Assembly (NCBI GenBank): GCA_029863625.1
Contig: JAOTUY010000004.1
Location: 31,142-95,141, forward strand
Length of the DNA stretch: 64,000 nucleotides
DNA from: Acidimicrobiia bacterium
GTDB taxonomy: Bacteria; Actinomycetota; Acidimicrobiia; Spongiisociales; UBA4744
Direction of reading: 5' to 3'
Shown: positions 9,565 through 20,169 of the stretch, one piece after another
How positions within the stretch are numbered: the stretch's first letter is position 1
Layout of the letters: each line of letters begins with the position of its first letter
The notes under the pieces: model-generated
The model's input: only the letters and a program-made list of their open reading frames with translations
What the model was told of the DNA's origin: nothing
The model's database searches: none
Translations under genes and position numbers: made by a program

Positions 9565-10521
9565 ATGAACCAGACACCCGAAAGTCGCAAGTTTCACGAA
9601 GCAGTGATGGCAGAGGAGGTGGTCGAGCTGTTCCGTCCGTTGCACGAGGGCCTAATCATCGACGCCACCTACGGCGGTGGTGGTCACAGCCGACGCATCC
9701 TCGATGCACTCGGCAGCAACGTGCGGATCCTCGCCTTCGATCGGGATCCGGACGCTATCAGGGAGGCAGAGGCCCGGCGCGCGGACGCCGATCCGGGAAA
9801 TCGGCTGCAGATCCTCAACCGCAACTACAGGGATATGGAAGACGTGATGATCGAGAAGAGCATCGAAAGTTTCAGCGGCGCCTTCTTCGATCTGGGGGTT
9901 TCTAGCCACCAGGTCGAAGAAGGCACCCGAGGTTTCTCCTACCGGGCGGCCGGACCCCTCGACATGCGGATGGGTCCCGATGCCCCCCATACCGCCGCCG
10001 AATTAGTCAACGAATGGTCCGAAGCTGATCTCGCTCGAGTGATCCGATCCTACGGGGAGGAGCCCTTTGCCGCCCGGGTGGCCCGGGCCATCGTGGCCGC
10101 TCGTCCGATCGACAACACGGTGCAACTGGCAGAGATCATTCGCCTGGCTATCCCCGCCGCCGCCCGCCGGACTGGAGGCCATCCGGCTCGCAGGACGTTC
10201 CAGGGGTTGCGGATCGCGGCCAACGACGAACTCGGCGCGCTCGAGCAGGGTCTGGAGGCGGCGCTCAGCCGGCTGCGCCCCGCGGGTCGGTGTGTCGTTA
10301 TCTCCTACCACTCGCTCGAAGATCGCATCGTCAAGCAGCGTTTTGCAGCGGGCGCTACCGGCTGCACCTGCCCGCCTGATTTTCCGATCTGCGTGTGCGA
10401 AGGAACGGCGGACCTGCGCCTTCTGACGCGTAAACCACTTCGCCCCACACCGGCGGAGGTCGCCATCAATCGGCGAGCGCGAAGTGCGCGCTTGCGGGCC
10501 GTTGAGAAGGTTGCTGCATGA
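9565..10521 (+). CDS. rsmH: 16S rRNA (cytosine1402-N4)-methyltransferase RsmH
   Basis: FHEAVMAEEVVELFRPLHEGLIIDATYGGGGHSRRIL; possible upstream start at 9466. Confidence 0.95.
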   Translation: MNQTPESRKFHEAVMAEEVVELFRPLHEGLIIDATYGGGGHSRRILDALGSNVRILAFDRDPDAIREAEARRADADPGNRLQILNRNYRDMEDVMIEKSIESFSGAFFDLGVSSHQVEEGTRGFSYRAAGPLDMRMGPDAPHTAAELVNEWSEADLARVIRSYGEEPFAARVARAIVAARPIDNTVQLAEIIRLAIPAAARRTGGHPARRTFQGLRIAANDELGALEQGLEAALSRLRPAGRCVVISYHSLEDRIVKQRFAAGATGCTCPPDFPICVCEGTADLRLLTRKPLRPTPAEVAINRRARSARLRAVEKVAA

Positions 10522-10922
10522 CGGCCCGCCTCGCTCCCGCTCCGCGGCAACGACCCCAGATCAGGGTCGTACCCGGTCGCGGCAGGCAACATCTGCGCAT
10601 GGCTCCCTGGTTGCTCTTCACGGCTCTCGTCATCTTTGTCTTCTTCGCGCTCATCTATTCGAGGACCACCTTGAGCGACTCTGCCTTCCGTCTCGATGAA
10701 GTCGAATCGCAGATCGCCGAGGAAGAAGTGGCTTATCAACAATTGCGCCTGGAAGTTGCGCGTCTCCAATCACCGGAGCGAGTCGTTCCGCTCGCCAAGG
10801 GAATCGGGCTGGTACTTCCCCACGAAGTCAGGACGGTCGAAGCGGCCGGAGTAGCCGGCTTCGAAGGCGGCGCCGAGGCACGCTGGGCCGAAGTGAAATC
10901 GATTCTTACCGCATCGCCATGA
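10518..10922 (+). CDS. ftsL: FtsL-like cell division protein
   Basis: Small single-TM protein with coiled coil between rsmH and ftsI. Confidence 0.7.
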   Translation: MTARLAPAPRQRPQIRVVPGRGRQHLRMAPWLLFTALVIFVFFALIYSRTTLSDSAFRLDEVESQIAEEEVAYQQLRLEVARLQSPERVVPLAKGIGLVLPHEVRTVEAAGVAGFEGGAEARWAEVKSILTASP

Positions 10923-10997
10923 GGACAACCGGACCGAGCGCTGGCGACCGGAGCCCCACGGGTTACCAAGGACCCGAAGGAAGAGGCTCGCCCGTCG

Positions 10998-12758
10998 GTG
11001 TCCGTCCAGGGGTATAGCGTGGCGGGGCGGCAAATCAGTCGCCGCACTCGGACGGGTGCGACCGACTACCGGCTCGTTGCTGTAGGCATCGCCCTCATCG
11101 TGGCCTGGGTGGCTATCGGTGTTCGACTCTTCCAGGTGCAGGTCGTTCGAGCCGATGAGCTGGCCGCCATGGGGCTTGATCAACGCCTCACCGTCAAGGA
11201 ACTAGCCGCGGATCGCGGCAACATCTTCGACCGAGAAGGGCGCGAGCTCGCCATCACGGTGGACGCCACGACGATCTACGCCAACCCCCAACAGGTGACA
11301 AATCCGGAAGTCACCTCCACCCTCATCGCCGCGGCCCTGGGTCTCGACGCCGACGAGCTCTTCGAGAAGCTCAGCTCCGACAGGAGTTTCGTTTTCCTGG
11401 CTCGCCAGGTCGAATGGCAGCAAGCCGAGCCGGTCACACAGCTCACCCAACCCGGGATTCACTGGTACGCGGAGCCGAAACGGGTCTATCCCGCCGGAAG
11501 TATGGCCGCTCAGGTCGTCGGGTTCGTCAACATCGACAATCAAGGTATCGAAGGGCTCGAGTACGAATATGACGAAGAGCTGAGCGGATACCCGGGCCGG
11601 CTCGAGGCAGAGCAAGATCCCGGCGGCCGCTTGATCACTTTTGGCGAGTACGACGTGGTTGCGGCCATTCCGGGCAGCGATCTCGTCACGACAATCGACC
11701 GAGAGATCCAGTTCGTTGCCGAAGAGGTATGCGAGGACACCATCGCCCGAACGGCGGCGCAGCGCTGCTCCGTTGTAGTCCTCGACCCTGCGACCGGTGA
11801 AGTGCTGGCCATGGTTACGCTGCCGGGGTTCGACCCGGGGAATCGCTCCGGCGCGGATCCCGACCGCTTCCGGAACTGGACGGCATTGTCGGTCTTCGAA
11901 CCGGGTTCGACCCAGAAACTCGTCACCGTGGCGGCAGCGTTAGAAGAGAGTGCGGTCAGCTGGACGACCACCTTTGAGGTGCCGGATCAGATTGAGATAG
12001 TTGACGGCGCTTGTCCTGACAACGAAGAGGTCTATGGCTGTTTCAGTGATATTGCACCACATGAACCTCGCATCATGAGTGTCAAGGACATCGTGACACG
12101 TTCGTCCAACGTTGGCACGATCCTGATCGGGCGCGAGTTGGGGGAGAAGAACTTGGCCCGGTACCTCGAAGCTTTCAACTATGGAGCCCCGACCGGCATC
12201 GACTTCCCGGGCGAAGCCGCCGGTCAGATCAACCTCGCCAACGGGTGCCAATCCTGCCCGGCGTCGGCGGCAATCGGTTATAGCGTCTCCGTAACCGAGC
12301 TTCAGATGGCGGCCGTCTACGCGACCATCGCCAACGACGGTGTGTGGGTGCAGCCCCACCTCGTCAAAGAGATCGTCGACGGGACCGGCGTGCGGAGTCC
12401 AATCGACCCGAAACGGCGGGAGGTCGTTTCGGCAGAAACCGCTCGCGTTGTTCGCTTGCTCCTCCAAAGCGTCGTCGAGAGCGACGAAGGCACCGGCCAC
12501 GGGGCCCGAGTATCCGGGTACAGCGTGGGAGGAAAGACGGGAACGACCCGCAGGTTTGTTGAAGGCGAGGGTTATTCGGGCGACTTCGTGGCCAGTTTCA
12601 TTGGTATGGCGCCCATCGAGAATCCTGAGATCGTCGTGGCGGTTGTTGTCGACGCACCATATTCCGACAACACCGGCGGTCGAGCAGCCGCCCCGGCGTT
12701 TGCGGAGATCGTCGAACGGACCCTGCATCAGATGGGGGTGGCGCCCGATGCTTCCTGA
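10998..12758 (+). CDS. ftsI: Peptidoglycan D,D-transpeptidase FtsI / PBP
   Basis: FEPGSTQKLVT, SSNVGT and GKTGTTR penicillin-binding motifs. Confidence 0.95.
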   Translation: MSVQGYSVAGRQISRRTRTGATDYRLVAVGIALIVAWVAIGVRLFQVQVVRADELAAMGLDQRLTVKELAADRGNIFDREGRELAITVDATTIYANPQQVTNPEVTSTLIAAALGLDADELFEKLSSDRSFVFLARQVEWQQAEPVTQLTQPGIHWYAEPKRVYPAGSMAAQVVGFVNIDNQGIEGLEYEYDEELSGYPGRLEAEQDPGGRLITFGEYDVVAAIPGSDLVTTIDREIQFVAEEVCEDTIARTAAQRCSVVVLDPATGEVLAMVTLPGFDPGNRSGADPDRFRNWTALSVFEPGSTQKLVTVAAALEESAVSWTTTFEVPDQIEIVDGACPDNEEVYGCFSDIAPHEPRIMSVKDIVTRSSNVGTILIGRELGEKNLARYLEAFNYGAPTGIDFPGEAAGQINLANGCQSCPASAAIGYSVSVTELQMAAVYATIANDGVWVQPHLVKEIVDGTGVRSPIDPKRREVVSAETARVVRLLLQSVVESDEGTGHGARVSGYSVGGKTGTTRRFVEGEGYSGDFVASFIGMAPIENPEIVVAVVVDAPYSDNTGGRAAAPAFAEIVERTLHQMGVAPDAS

Positions 12759-14211
12759 GGTCCGGCTGGCTGAGCTGGCCGAAGCGGTCGGAGGAGAGGT
12801 AATCGGCTCCGACCAGACGCCGATCCTGGACGTTACCCACGATTCACGGCAGGCCGGCCCCGGCGTTCTCTTTGCCGCCGTGCGGGGGTTCACTTCTGAT
12901 GGACACGACTTCCTCGCTCAAGCTGTTGCCAACGGGGCTTCGGCGGTTTGCGTGGAAGCTCGCCAGGACCTTGCCGTACCCCAGTTGGTGGTTGCCGATT
13001 GCCGGGCGGCGCTGCCTCGCATGGCCGCCACCGTTCATCATCACCCGTCCCGCCGACTCCGGGTGGTGGGAGTGACGGGTACCAACGGGAAGACAACTGT
13101 TGCCTACCTGGTGGAATCTATTGCCACGGCGGCGGGTCTCAGAAGCGCAGTGGTCGGCACCATCGGGGCTCGCATCGCCGGACGGCCCGTTCCCGTTGGG
13201 AGAACGACTCCCGAGGCGACTGATCTCCAACGTTTACTTGCCCGGATGGTTGAAGAGGACGTAGACCTGGCGGCCGTCGAAGTCTCTTCTCATGCGCTGG
13301 CGTTGCACCGGGTCGATGAAGTCGTCTTCGCAGTTTCGGCCTTCACCAACCTCACTCAGGATCATCTCGACTTTCACCACAATATGGAAGACTACTTCCG
13401 GGCGAAAGCATCACTGTTCCAACCCGGACGCTCCGACCAGGCAGTGATCTGGGTTGATGACCCCTACGGGTCGCAACTCGCAGCCGGCCTGGCCATCCCG
13501 GTCACCCGGGTCGGTATGAGTCTCGATGCGGACGTGCGGGCTCAAGCGATCGAGGTCACCCCGACCGGTTCCAGATTCGAGCTCATCGTTCGGGACGGGT
13601 CCTGCCGGGTCGAACTGCCATTGGGAGGAGCCTTCAATATCGAGAACGCCCTGATAGCCGGTGCCTGCGCCGCGGCGCTCGGGCTGACACTCGATGACAT
13701 CGATCGGGGCTTTCGCAGCGTAGCGCAAATCCCGGGTCGCTTTGAGAAGATTGACGCCGGCCAAGAGTTTGCCGTCATTGTCGATTACGCCCACACCCCG
13801 GAGGGCATTGCCGCGGTAGTAGCGGCGGCCCGGAGCGTGTCGCACGGGAACGTGATTGTGGTAATTGGTGCGGGCGGGGACCGAGACCGTCTCAAGAGAC
13901 CCCGAATGGGCGAAGCAGCCCGGCAGGCCGATGTCGCCATCATCACGTCGGACAATCCGCGATCGGAAGACCCTCTGGCCATCATCGACGAGCTGGTCGC
14001 AGGGACGGGGAAGGGGAATGGCGCGGTGCAGGTCGTGCCCGATCGGCGGTTGGCCATTCGCACCGCATTACGGATGGCGTCTACCGACGATGTGGTCCTG
14101 ATCCTCGGGAAGGGTCACGAGCAAGGTCAGGAAGTGTCCGGTCGGGTCCAGCCTTTCGACGATCGAGTGGTGGCGGGGGAGGAATTGGCCGGTCTGGAGG
14201 TGGCCCCATGA
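12748..14211 (+). CDS. murE: UDP-MurNAc-tripeptide synthetase MurE
   Basis: VGVTGTNGKTTVAYLVESIA; VSSHALALHRVD; DNPRSEDPLAIIDE. Confidence 0.95.
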   Translation: MLPEVRLAELAEAVGGEVIGSDQTPILDVTHDSRQAGPGVLFAAVRGFTSDGHDFLAQAVANGASAVCVEARQDLAVPQLVVADCRAALPRMAATVHHHPSRRLRVVGVTGTNGKTTVAYLVESIATAAGLRSAVVGTIGARIAGRPVPVGRTTPEATDLQRLLARMVEEDVDLAAVEVSSHALALHRVDEVVFAVSAFTNLTQDHLDFHHNMEDYFRAKASLFQPGRSDQAVIWVDDPYGSQLAAGLAIPVTRVGMSLDADVRAQAIEVTPTGSRFELIVRDGSCRVELPLGGAFNIENALIAGACAAALGLTLDDIDRGFRSVAQIPGRFEKIDAGQEFAVIVDYAHTPEGIAAVVAAARSVSHGNVIVVIGAGGDRDRLKRPRMGEAARQADVAIITSDNPRSEDPLAIIDELVAGTGKGNGAVQVVPDRRLAIRTALRMASTDDVVLILGKGHEQGQEVSGRVQPFDDRVVAGEELAGLEVAP

Positions 14212-15272
14212 TTCCGATGCTCGTCGCGGCAGCCGTGGCCTTCTTGCTGGCCATCCTGGCGACGCCCTCGGCGATTCGGTTCCTCCGAAGACGGAACGTT
14301 GGGCAATTCATTCAGCAGGAGGTCGAGGGACATTCCCACAAGCATGGGACTCCCACCATGGGTGGGGTCGTCATACTCTGCGCGGCGCTGGCCGGTTACC
14401 TGTTGGCCCACATTCGGGTATGGAGTCCCACGGAAGGTTTCGAGGTGGGAATCCGCACCTTCTCCGGTGGCGGCCTGCTCGTTGTGGGGGCGGTGCTCGG
14501 CTTGGGTCTGATCGGCTTCTTGGACGACTATCTCAAAGTAACCAGAGAGCGAAACTTGGGCCTGAACAAGCGCGCCAAGATCGCCGGGCAGATCATCATT
14601 GCCGGGCTCTTCGCCTGGGGAGCGAACTCGCTTGGGGTTTCGACGGAGATCGGTTTCGCTCGCTCGCTCGGCATCGATCTCGGGGTCTTCTATCCCCTCT
14701 GGGTGTTCCTGATGCTCGCCGCGGCCGCTAACGCGGTCAATATCACCGACGGTCTCGACGGCCTGGCCGCCGGCTCGAGTGCCCTCGTCTACGGCGCCTT
14801 CATGATCATGATGTTCTGGATCTTCAGAAACGTTGAGTTCTATGGCGAATTCACCTCACAACAACTTGGGGCAGGCGAGCTGGCGGTGGTGGCAGCCGCC
14901 TTCCTGGGGGCAACACTCGGGTTCCTCTGGTGGAACGCCGCTCCCGCCAGGTTGTTCATGGGGGACGTTGGCTCCCAAGCTCTGGGTGGCGGTATGGCCG
15001 CGTTGGCTCTCCTGTCCAAGACCGATCTTTTGCTGGTCGTGCTTGGCGGTCTCTATGTGCTGGAAACGAGCGCGGTCATCATGCAGATCGTCAGCTTTCG
15101 CTTCTTTGGAAAACGCATCTTCCGTATGGCTCCGATTCATCACCACTTCGAGTTATTGGGTTGGCACGAGACGACGATCGTCATTCGTTTCTTCATTCTG
15201 GCGGGGATCGGTGTTGCACTTGGACTAGGGCTGTTCTACGGCGACTTCATCGCCGGCGGAGGTCTGCAATGA
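14208..15272 (+). CDS. mraY: Phospho-MurNAc-pentapeptide translocase MraY
   Basis: HKHGTPTMGGVVI; NITDGLDGLAAGSSAL; APIHHHFELLGW. Confidence 0.97.
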   Translation: MIPMLVAAAVAFLLAILATPSAIRFLRRRNVGQFIQQEVEGHSHKHGTPTMGGVVILCAALAGYLLAHIRVWSPTEGFEVGIRTFSGGGLLVVGAVLGLGLIGFLDDYLKVTRERNLGLNKRAKIAGQIIIAGLFAWGANSLGVSTEIGFARSLGIDLGVFYPLWVFLMLAAAANAVNITDGLDGLAAGSSALVYGAFMIMMFWIFRNVEFYGEFTSQQLGAGELAVVAAAFLGATLGFLWWNAAPARLFMGDVGSQALGGGMAALALLSKTDLLLVVLGGLYVLETSAVIMQIVSFRFFGKRIFRMAPIHHHFELLGWHETTIVIRFFILAGIGVALGLGLFYGDFIAGGGLQ

Positions 15273-16564
15273 AGTCCCTCGTACTCGGTGGGGCCGTCTC
15301 AGGGAGGGCAGCCGCCCTCCTGGCCCGTCGTCTCGGTCACTCCGTGATGGTCTTCGACCAGGATCCGGTTGTGCTGGCCAAACTGCGAGGAGACCGTCTT
15401 TCCGTGACCACCGGCACATGGACGCCGACGCTCCTCTCCGGCGTCGACTTGGTCATAACCAGTCCGGGGTTCAGCGAAACATCAGAACCGATCAGCGACA
15501 TTCGGGCGGCCGGAATCCCGTTGTGGAGTGAACTCGAATTCGCCTCTCGACAGCTCTCGGCTCCGGTCATCGCGGTGACCGGGACCAATGGCAAGACCAC
15601 CGTTACCCGTTTGATCGCCGACATGCTGGCCGAAAGTGGGCTGGCGACGGTGGCGGCCGGGAACATCGGCAGGCCTCTGGCCGATGTTGTCGATGAAGAC
15701 CTCGATATCGCAGTAGTCGAAACCTCGAGTTTTCAGCTTCGATTCATCGACCAATTCCATCCTGCTACGGCGTTGATCCTCAACGTTGCTCCCGACCACC
15801 TCGATTGGCACGGATCCTTTGACGCCTACCTGGCTGCCAAAGCGATGATCCACTGCAACCAGACCCCGGATGATCTTCTGGTTTACGACGCTGATGACGC
15901 CGGATCCGTCGCGGCCGTTCGCAACGCCCCCTCCCGGTTGGTGCCGGTGAGCGGGACGCGGCGCCCTGAGGGAGGCGCGGGAGTGGTCGCCGACAAACTC
16001 GACCTTGGCGACCTCGTCGTTTCGCTCGCCCGGATTCCTATTGCCGATCCCGCGTTCTTCGTTGACCTGGCGTCCGCCGGGGTCGCGGCCCTCGCTCACG
16101 GTGCCGGGCCGGCAGCAGTCGAACAGGTCATCACCACGTTTCGTCCCGACCCGCACCGTCGCACGCTCGTGGGGCGTTGGCAGGATGTCGACTGGGTGGA
16201 CGATTCCAAGGCAACCAACCCCCACGCGGCAGTGGCAGCCGCTTCTGCATATTCCTCCGTGGTCCTGATCGCTGGTGGTCGAAACAAGGGCCTCGACCTG
16301 GCCGACCTGATGGCGGTGTCGACGATCAAGCATGTGATCGCAATGGGCGAGGCCGCTGTCGAACTCGAGGATGCGGCGGGCGGCACTCCGATCGATCGAG
16401 CCGAGACGATGCAGGAGGCGGTTGACATCGCCGACCGAATCGCGCGGCCGGGCGACACAGTGCTGCTCGCCCCTGGTTGCGCCAGTTTCGACATGTTCCG
16501 CTCGTACGCGGAACGAGGAAACAGCTTTGCGGACGCGGTCCGCTACCGGAAAGAGGGACCATGA
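15269..16564 (+). CDS. murD: UDP-MurNAc-L-alanine:D-glutamate ligase MurD
   Basis: ITSPGFSETS; VTGTNGKTTVTRLI; DSKATNPHAAVAA; LLAPGCASFDMF. Confidence 0.96.
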   Translation: MKSLVLGGAVSGRAAALLARRLGHSVMVFDQDPVVLAKLRGDRLSVTTGTWTPTLLSGVDLVITSPGFSETSEPISDIRAAGIPLWSELEFASRQLSAPVIAVTGTNGKTTVTRLIADMLAESGLATVAAGNIGRPLADVVDEDLDIAVVETSSFQLRFIDQFHPATALILNVAPDHLDWHGSFDAYLAAKAMIHCNQTPDDLLVYDADDAGSVAAVRNAPSRLVPVSGTRRPEGGAGVVADKLDLGDLVVSLARIPIADPAFFVDLASAGVAALAHGAGPAAVEQVITTFRPDPHRRTLVGRWQDVDWVDDSKATNPHAAVAAASAYSSVVLIAGGRNKGLDLADLMAVSTIKHVIAMGEAAVELEDAAGGTPIDRAETMQEAVDIADRIARPGDTVLLAPGCASFDMFRSYAERGNSFADAVRYRKEGP

Positions 16565-17733
16565 CCGCCGGTGTCACATCGATAACCCGGGCCAGGGCTG
16601 CAGCCAGGAGCAAGGCAGAGAGAGGCACCACCAATGCCCGGATCTCCGCCCTGCTGCTGGCACCTATCGCCATTCTGACCGTCATCGGCCTTGGGGCCAC
16701 GATGTCGGCCTCGGCGATCATCGGGCTGGAGAAGTACGACGACAAGTTCTACTTCTTCACGAATCAGCTCCTGTGGGTAGGCATCGGTACCGTCGTTCTG
16801 GTGCTGGCAACCAGGGTGCGCTACCAGTGGTACCGGCGTTTCGCCATTCCGATCTTCATCCTCTCGGTGTTTGGCCTCGTCGCCGTCCTGCAAATCGGAG
16901 TGGTTCGGGGAGGGAGCCGCCGATGGATTGAGATGGGGTCGTTCGGCAGCATCCAGCCTTCCGAGTTCGCCAAGTTCGGCGTCATCGTCTTTCTGGCCAT
17001 GGTCATGGAGAAGAAGGAGAAGCTGCTCACCGACTTCTGGCATTTCCTGGTCCCGGTGGCCGTCTCGCTCGGCCTGATCGGTGTGTTGATCCTCAGGCAA
17101 CCGGACCTCGGGACGACGGTGGTCGTCTTTGGGGCGGCTATCACCGTGCTCGCGGTATCAGCCGCGCCGATGCGGTACGTCATCGCGACATCGGTGGCCG
17201 GATCGGCGCTCGGAGCACTGCTGGCCTTTGCCGAACCGTATCGCCGTGAGCGGCTGTTGTCTTTCCTCGACCCCTTCAACGACAAGCTGGGAAACGGCTG
17301 GCAGGTCGTGCAGAGCCAACTGGCCCTTGGAACCGGGGGTGTCTTCGGCGTCGGGCTGGGCGCCAGCCGGGCCCGTTGGTCGTACCTTCCGAACGCCCAC
17401 ACAGACTTCATCTTTGCCATTATCGGCGAAGAAACCGGGTTCGCGGGAGGCTTGATCGTGCTGGTCCTGTTTACGTGGCTGACCTTGGTTGGGATTTCAA
17501 TCTCCTATCGGGCCCCCGATCGGTTCAGTCGGATGCTGGCCGCCGGGTTAGTTGCCTGGTTGTCACTCCAGGCCCTCGTCAACATCGGTGCGGTGATCGG
17601 CGCACTTCCGGTCACCGGAATGCCACTTCCATTCGTGTCGTATGGCGGCAGTGCCTTGCTGACGGTCATGGGTGCGGCCGGGATCCTGGTCAACATTGCC
17701 CGACAGGGTGGACCTCGGGCGCGGCGTCGATGA
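16561..17733 (+). CDS. ftsW: Cell division protein FtsW (SEDS family)
   Basis: GGSRRWIEMGSFGSIQPSEFAKFG; LGASRARWSYLPNAHTDFIFAIIGEE. Confidence 0.95.
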   Translation: MTAGVTSITRARAAARSKAERGTTNARISALLLAPIAILTVIGLGATMSASAIIGLEKYDDKFYFFTNQLLWVGIGTVVLVLATRVRYQWYRRFAIPIFILSVFGLVAVLQIGVVRGGSRRWIEMGSFGSIQPSEFAKFGVIVFLAMVMEKKEKLLTDFWHFLVPVAVSLGLIGVLILRQPDLGTTVVVFGAAITVLAVSAAPMRYVIATSVAGSALGALLAFAEPYRRERLLSFLDPFNDKLGNGWQVVQSQLALGTGGVFGVGLGASRARWSYLPNAHTDFIFAIIGEETGFAGGLIVLVLFTWLTLVGISISYRAPDRFSRMLAAGLVAWLSLQALVNIGAVIGALPVTGMPLPFVSYGGSALLTVMGAAGILVNIARQGGPRARRR

Positions 17734-18806
17734 CCTACGCGATCGCGGCTGCAGGTACCGGGGGACACGTGTTTCCGGCCCTGGCAGTCGCTGAAGCGCT
17801 CCTCACAAGAGGGGTGGCGCGATCCGACGTTGTGTTCTTCGGCGGTGACCGGTTGGAGGCAACGGTGTACCCGGCAGAAGGTTTTCCATTCGTGCAGCTC
17901 AACCTGCAGAGCTTGCGGCGAAGTCTTTCGCCCCGCAACCTCTCCTTGCCTCTGGTGTTATCCAGAGGGGCTCGGCAGGTTCAGCGGGACATGACCGGCC
18001 GCGGGGTGAGAGTGGTCCTCGGAATGGGCAGTTATGTCACGGTGCCGGTCGGGTGGGCGGCCCGGCGAGCGGGAATACCCCTTTTCCTCCACGAACAGAA
18101 TGCTGAAGCCGGGCTGGCCAATCGGTTTTTTTCGAGACTGGCCGAGACAACCTTCGTATCGTTCGCCGAGACCCGCGGCGTTCACCGACAGATGCTGATC
18201 GGCAACCCGATCAGGGAGAACCTGGCCGGATTCGCTCGACCGCAACTCCGGCGACAGGCGATGGACCGGTATGGACTCTCACCGGGTCCCTTGGTGATAG
18301 GCGTCTTCGGTGGGAGCCTTGGAGCCGGAGTCATCAATCAGGCAATCACTTCCCTCGTGCAGCAGTGGGCCGGACCACCGATCCAGATCCTTCATCTGGC
18401 AGGTCGGGCCCACGAAGACGACATGCGCGCGACTTCCCAGCACACCGCTGTACCGTGGACCGTTCTCGGATTTGAAGAAGAGATGCAGTATTTCTACGCA
18501 GCATGCGACATCGTGATCGCCCGGTCGGGCGGGGCGGTTGCCGAGATCGCCGTCACGGGGACTCCGGCGGTGCTCGTACCCGGCACGTTCGGTGGCGGGC
18601 ACCAGGCCACCAATGCCACCAGGTTTGAGAGCGCCGGGGCGGCTGTGGTAGTCACGGAAAACCGACTCGGTGCCCTTCCACAGATCCTGGAACCCCTGGT
18701 TGTAGATTCACGGTTGCGCCTCAACATGGCCGAAAGCCTCAAGGAACTAGCTCATCCCAACGCTGCGGCCGACCTCGCACGAGAGCTCCAGGATGCCCAT
18801 GGTTGA
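17730..18806 (+). CDS. murG: MurG glycosyltransferase
   Basis: AAAGTGGHVFPALAVAEAL; FLHEQNAEAGLANRF; ARSGGAVAEIAVTGTPAVLVPG. Confidence 0.96.
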   Translation: MTYAIAAAGTGGHVFPALAVAEALLTRGVARSDVVFFGGDRLEATVYPAEGFPFVQLNLQSLRRSLSPRNLSLPLVLSRGARQVQRDMTGRGVRVVLGMGSYVTVPVGWAARRAGIPLFLHEQNAEAGLANRFFSRLAETTFVSFAETRGVHRQMLIGNPIRENLAGFARPQLRRQAMDRYGLSPGPLVIGVFGGSLGAGVINQAITSLVQQWAGPPIQILHLAGRAHEDDMRATSQHTAVPWTVLGFEEEMQYFYAACDIVIARSGGAVAEIAVTGTPAVLVPGTFGGGHQATNATRFESAGAAVVVTENRLGALPQILEPLVVDSRLRLNMAESLKELAHPNAAADLARELQDAHG

Positions 18807-20169
18807 TTTCGGATCTACGCTGAAGATTCACGTCGTCGGCGCCGGCGGCGTCGGCATGAGTGGCCTTGCCAAGCTCCTCTCGCAGATGGGGCACTCGCTG
18901 ACCGGGTCGGACCTCAAGATGAGCCCGACTTTGGCGAGTCTGGCCGATCTCGGTATGGAGGTGTGGTCGGGCAGCCGTCCTGCGGCCATGCTGGGTTTAG
19001 ATCTGGTTGTGGCATCGTCGGCGATTCCCGCCACCGACCCCGAGGTTGTCGCGGCCCGGGAGTACGGCATCGACGTATGGGAGCGACCCCGGTTGTTGAC
19101 CGAATTGACGGCCCGGCTGCCCACCATTGGGGCGACTGGTACTCACGGAAAAACGACCAGTACGGCGATGCTCATCGCCGCGTTGCGCGCCACCGGGCTC
19201 GACCCTTCTTTTGTCGTTGGAGGGGAGGTCACCGATCTGCGAGCCAACGCATCGCTTGGTGAGGATGACCTCCTCGTGCTCGAAGTCGATGAGGCATTTG
19301 GAACCTTCCTCGACCTGAGCATCAAAGGGTTGATGGTAACGAACGTCGAGCCCGACCACCTTGACTACTACCACAGCGTGGATCGCCTCGAAGATGCTTT
19401 TGTCGAAGTCGTGCGGTCGGTCGACGGGCCGGTGGTAGTCGGGGTCGACGACCCGGGGGGCAGGCGCCTGGCGGAACGTACGAGCAAGACGACCTATGGA
19501 ACCTCCGCCGATGCAGATTGGCGGATGATCGATGTCACCCAGGGCCAGGCATCGATTGGGTTCAGGCTGGTCGGTTCAGGGCGGACTCACCGGGTGACGG
19601 TGGCCCGCCCCGGCCTCCATATTGCCCGAGATGCTGGAGGAGTTCTGGCGCTACTTGGTGAGCTCGGTTATGACCTCGAGGCAGCTGTCGATGGTTTGCG
19701 GTCGTTCACCGGGGTGCGGCGGCGATTCGAGGTGCGCGGTCGGGTGGCCGGGATCACGATCATCGATGATTATGCCCACCATCCCACCGAGATCGCCGCC
19801 ACCCTTCAGGCAGTCAGGCAGGGGTCGTGGAAGAGGGTGTGGGCCGTGTTCCAACCGCATCGCTACTCGCGAACGCTTGAGCTCTACCAGGAGTTCGGCG
19901 GGGCATTTACCGGTGCGGATCATGTGGTCGTCACCGACGTCTACGCAGCAGGCGAAACCCCCGAACCGGGAGTGACCGGAGCTCTGGTTGCTGATGCCGT
20001 TACCGCCCAAACTGAAGCGGATGTGCATTTCGTCCAGCACCGGGCGGACCTCGCCGACTACCTGGCGGATCGATTAGAACCCGGGGATCTCGTTTTGACA
20101 CTTGGCGCCGGTGACATTACGACACTGGCGGGCGAATTGGCACCTCTCCTGGAGAAACGCCGCGTATGA
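18793..20169 (+). CDS. murC: UDP-MurNAc-L-alanine ligase MurC
   Basis: VVGAGGVGMSGLAKLLSQMGHSLTGSD; GATGTHGKTTSTAML; DDYAHHPTEI. Confidence 0.96.
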   Translation: MPMVDFGSTLKIHVVGAGGVGMSGLAKLLSQMGHSLTGSDLKMSPTLASLADLGMEVWSGSRPAAMLGLDLVVASSAIPATDPEVVAAREYGIDVWERPRLLTELTARLPTIGATGTHGKTTSTAMLIAALRATGLDPSFVVGGEVTDLRANASLGEDDLLVLEVDEAFGTFLDLSIKGLMVTNVEPDHLDYYHSVDRLEDAFVEVVRSVDGPVVVGVDDPGGRRLAERTSKTTYGTSADADWRMIDVTQGQASIGFRLVGSGRTHRVTVARPGLHIARDAGGVLALLGELGYDLEAAVDGLRSFTGVRRRFEVRGRVAGITIIDDYAHHPTEIAATLQAVRQGSWKRVWAVFQPHRYSRTLELYQEFGGAFTGADHVVVTDVYAAGETPEPGVTGALVADAVTAQTEADVHFVQHRADLADYLADRLEPGDLVLTLGAGDITTLAGELAPLLEKRRV

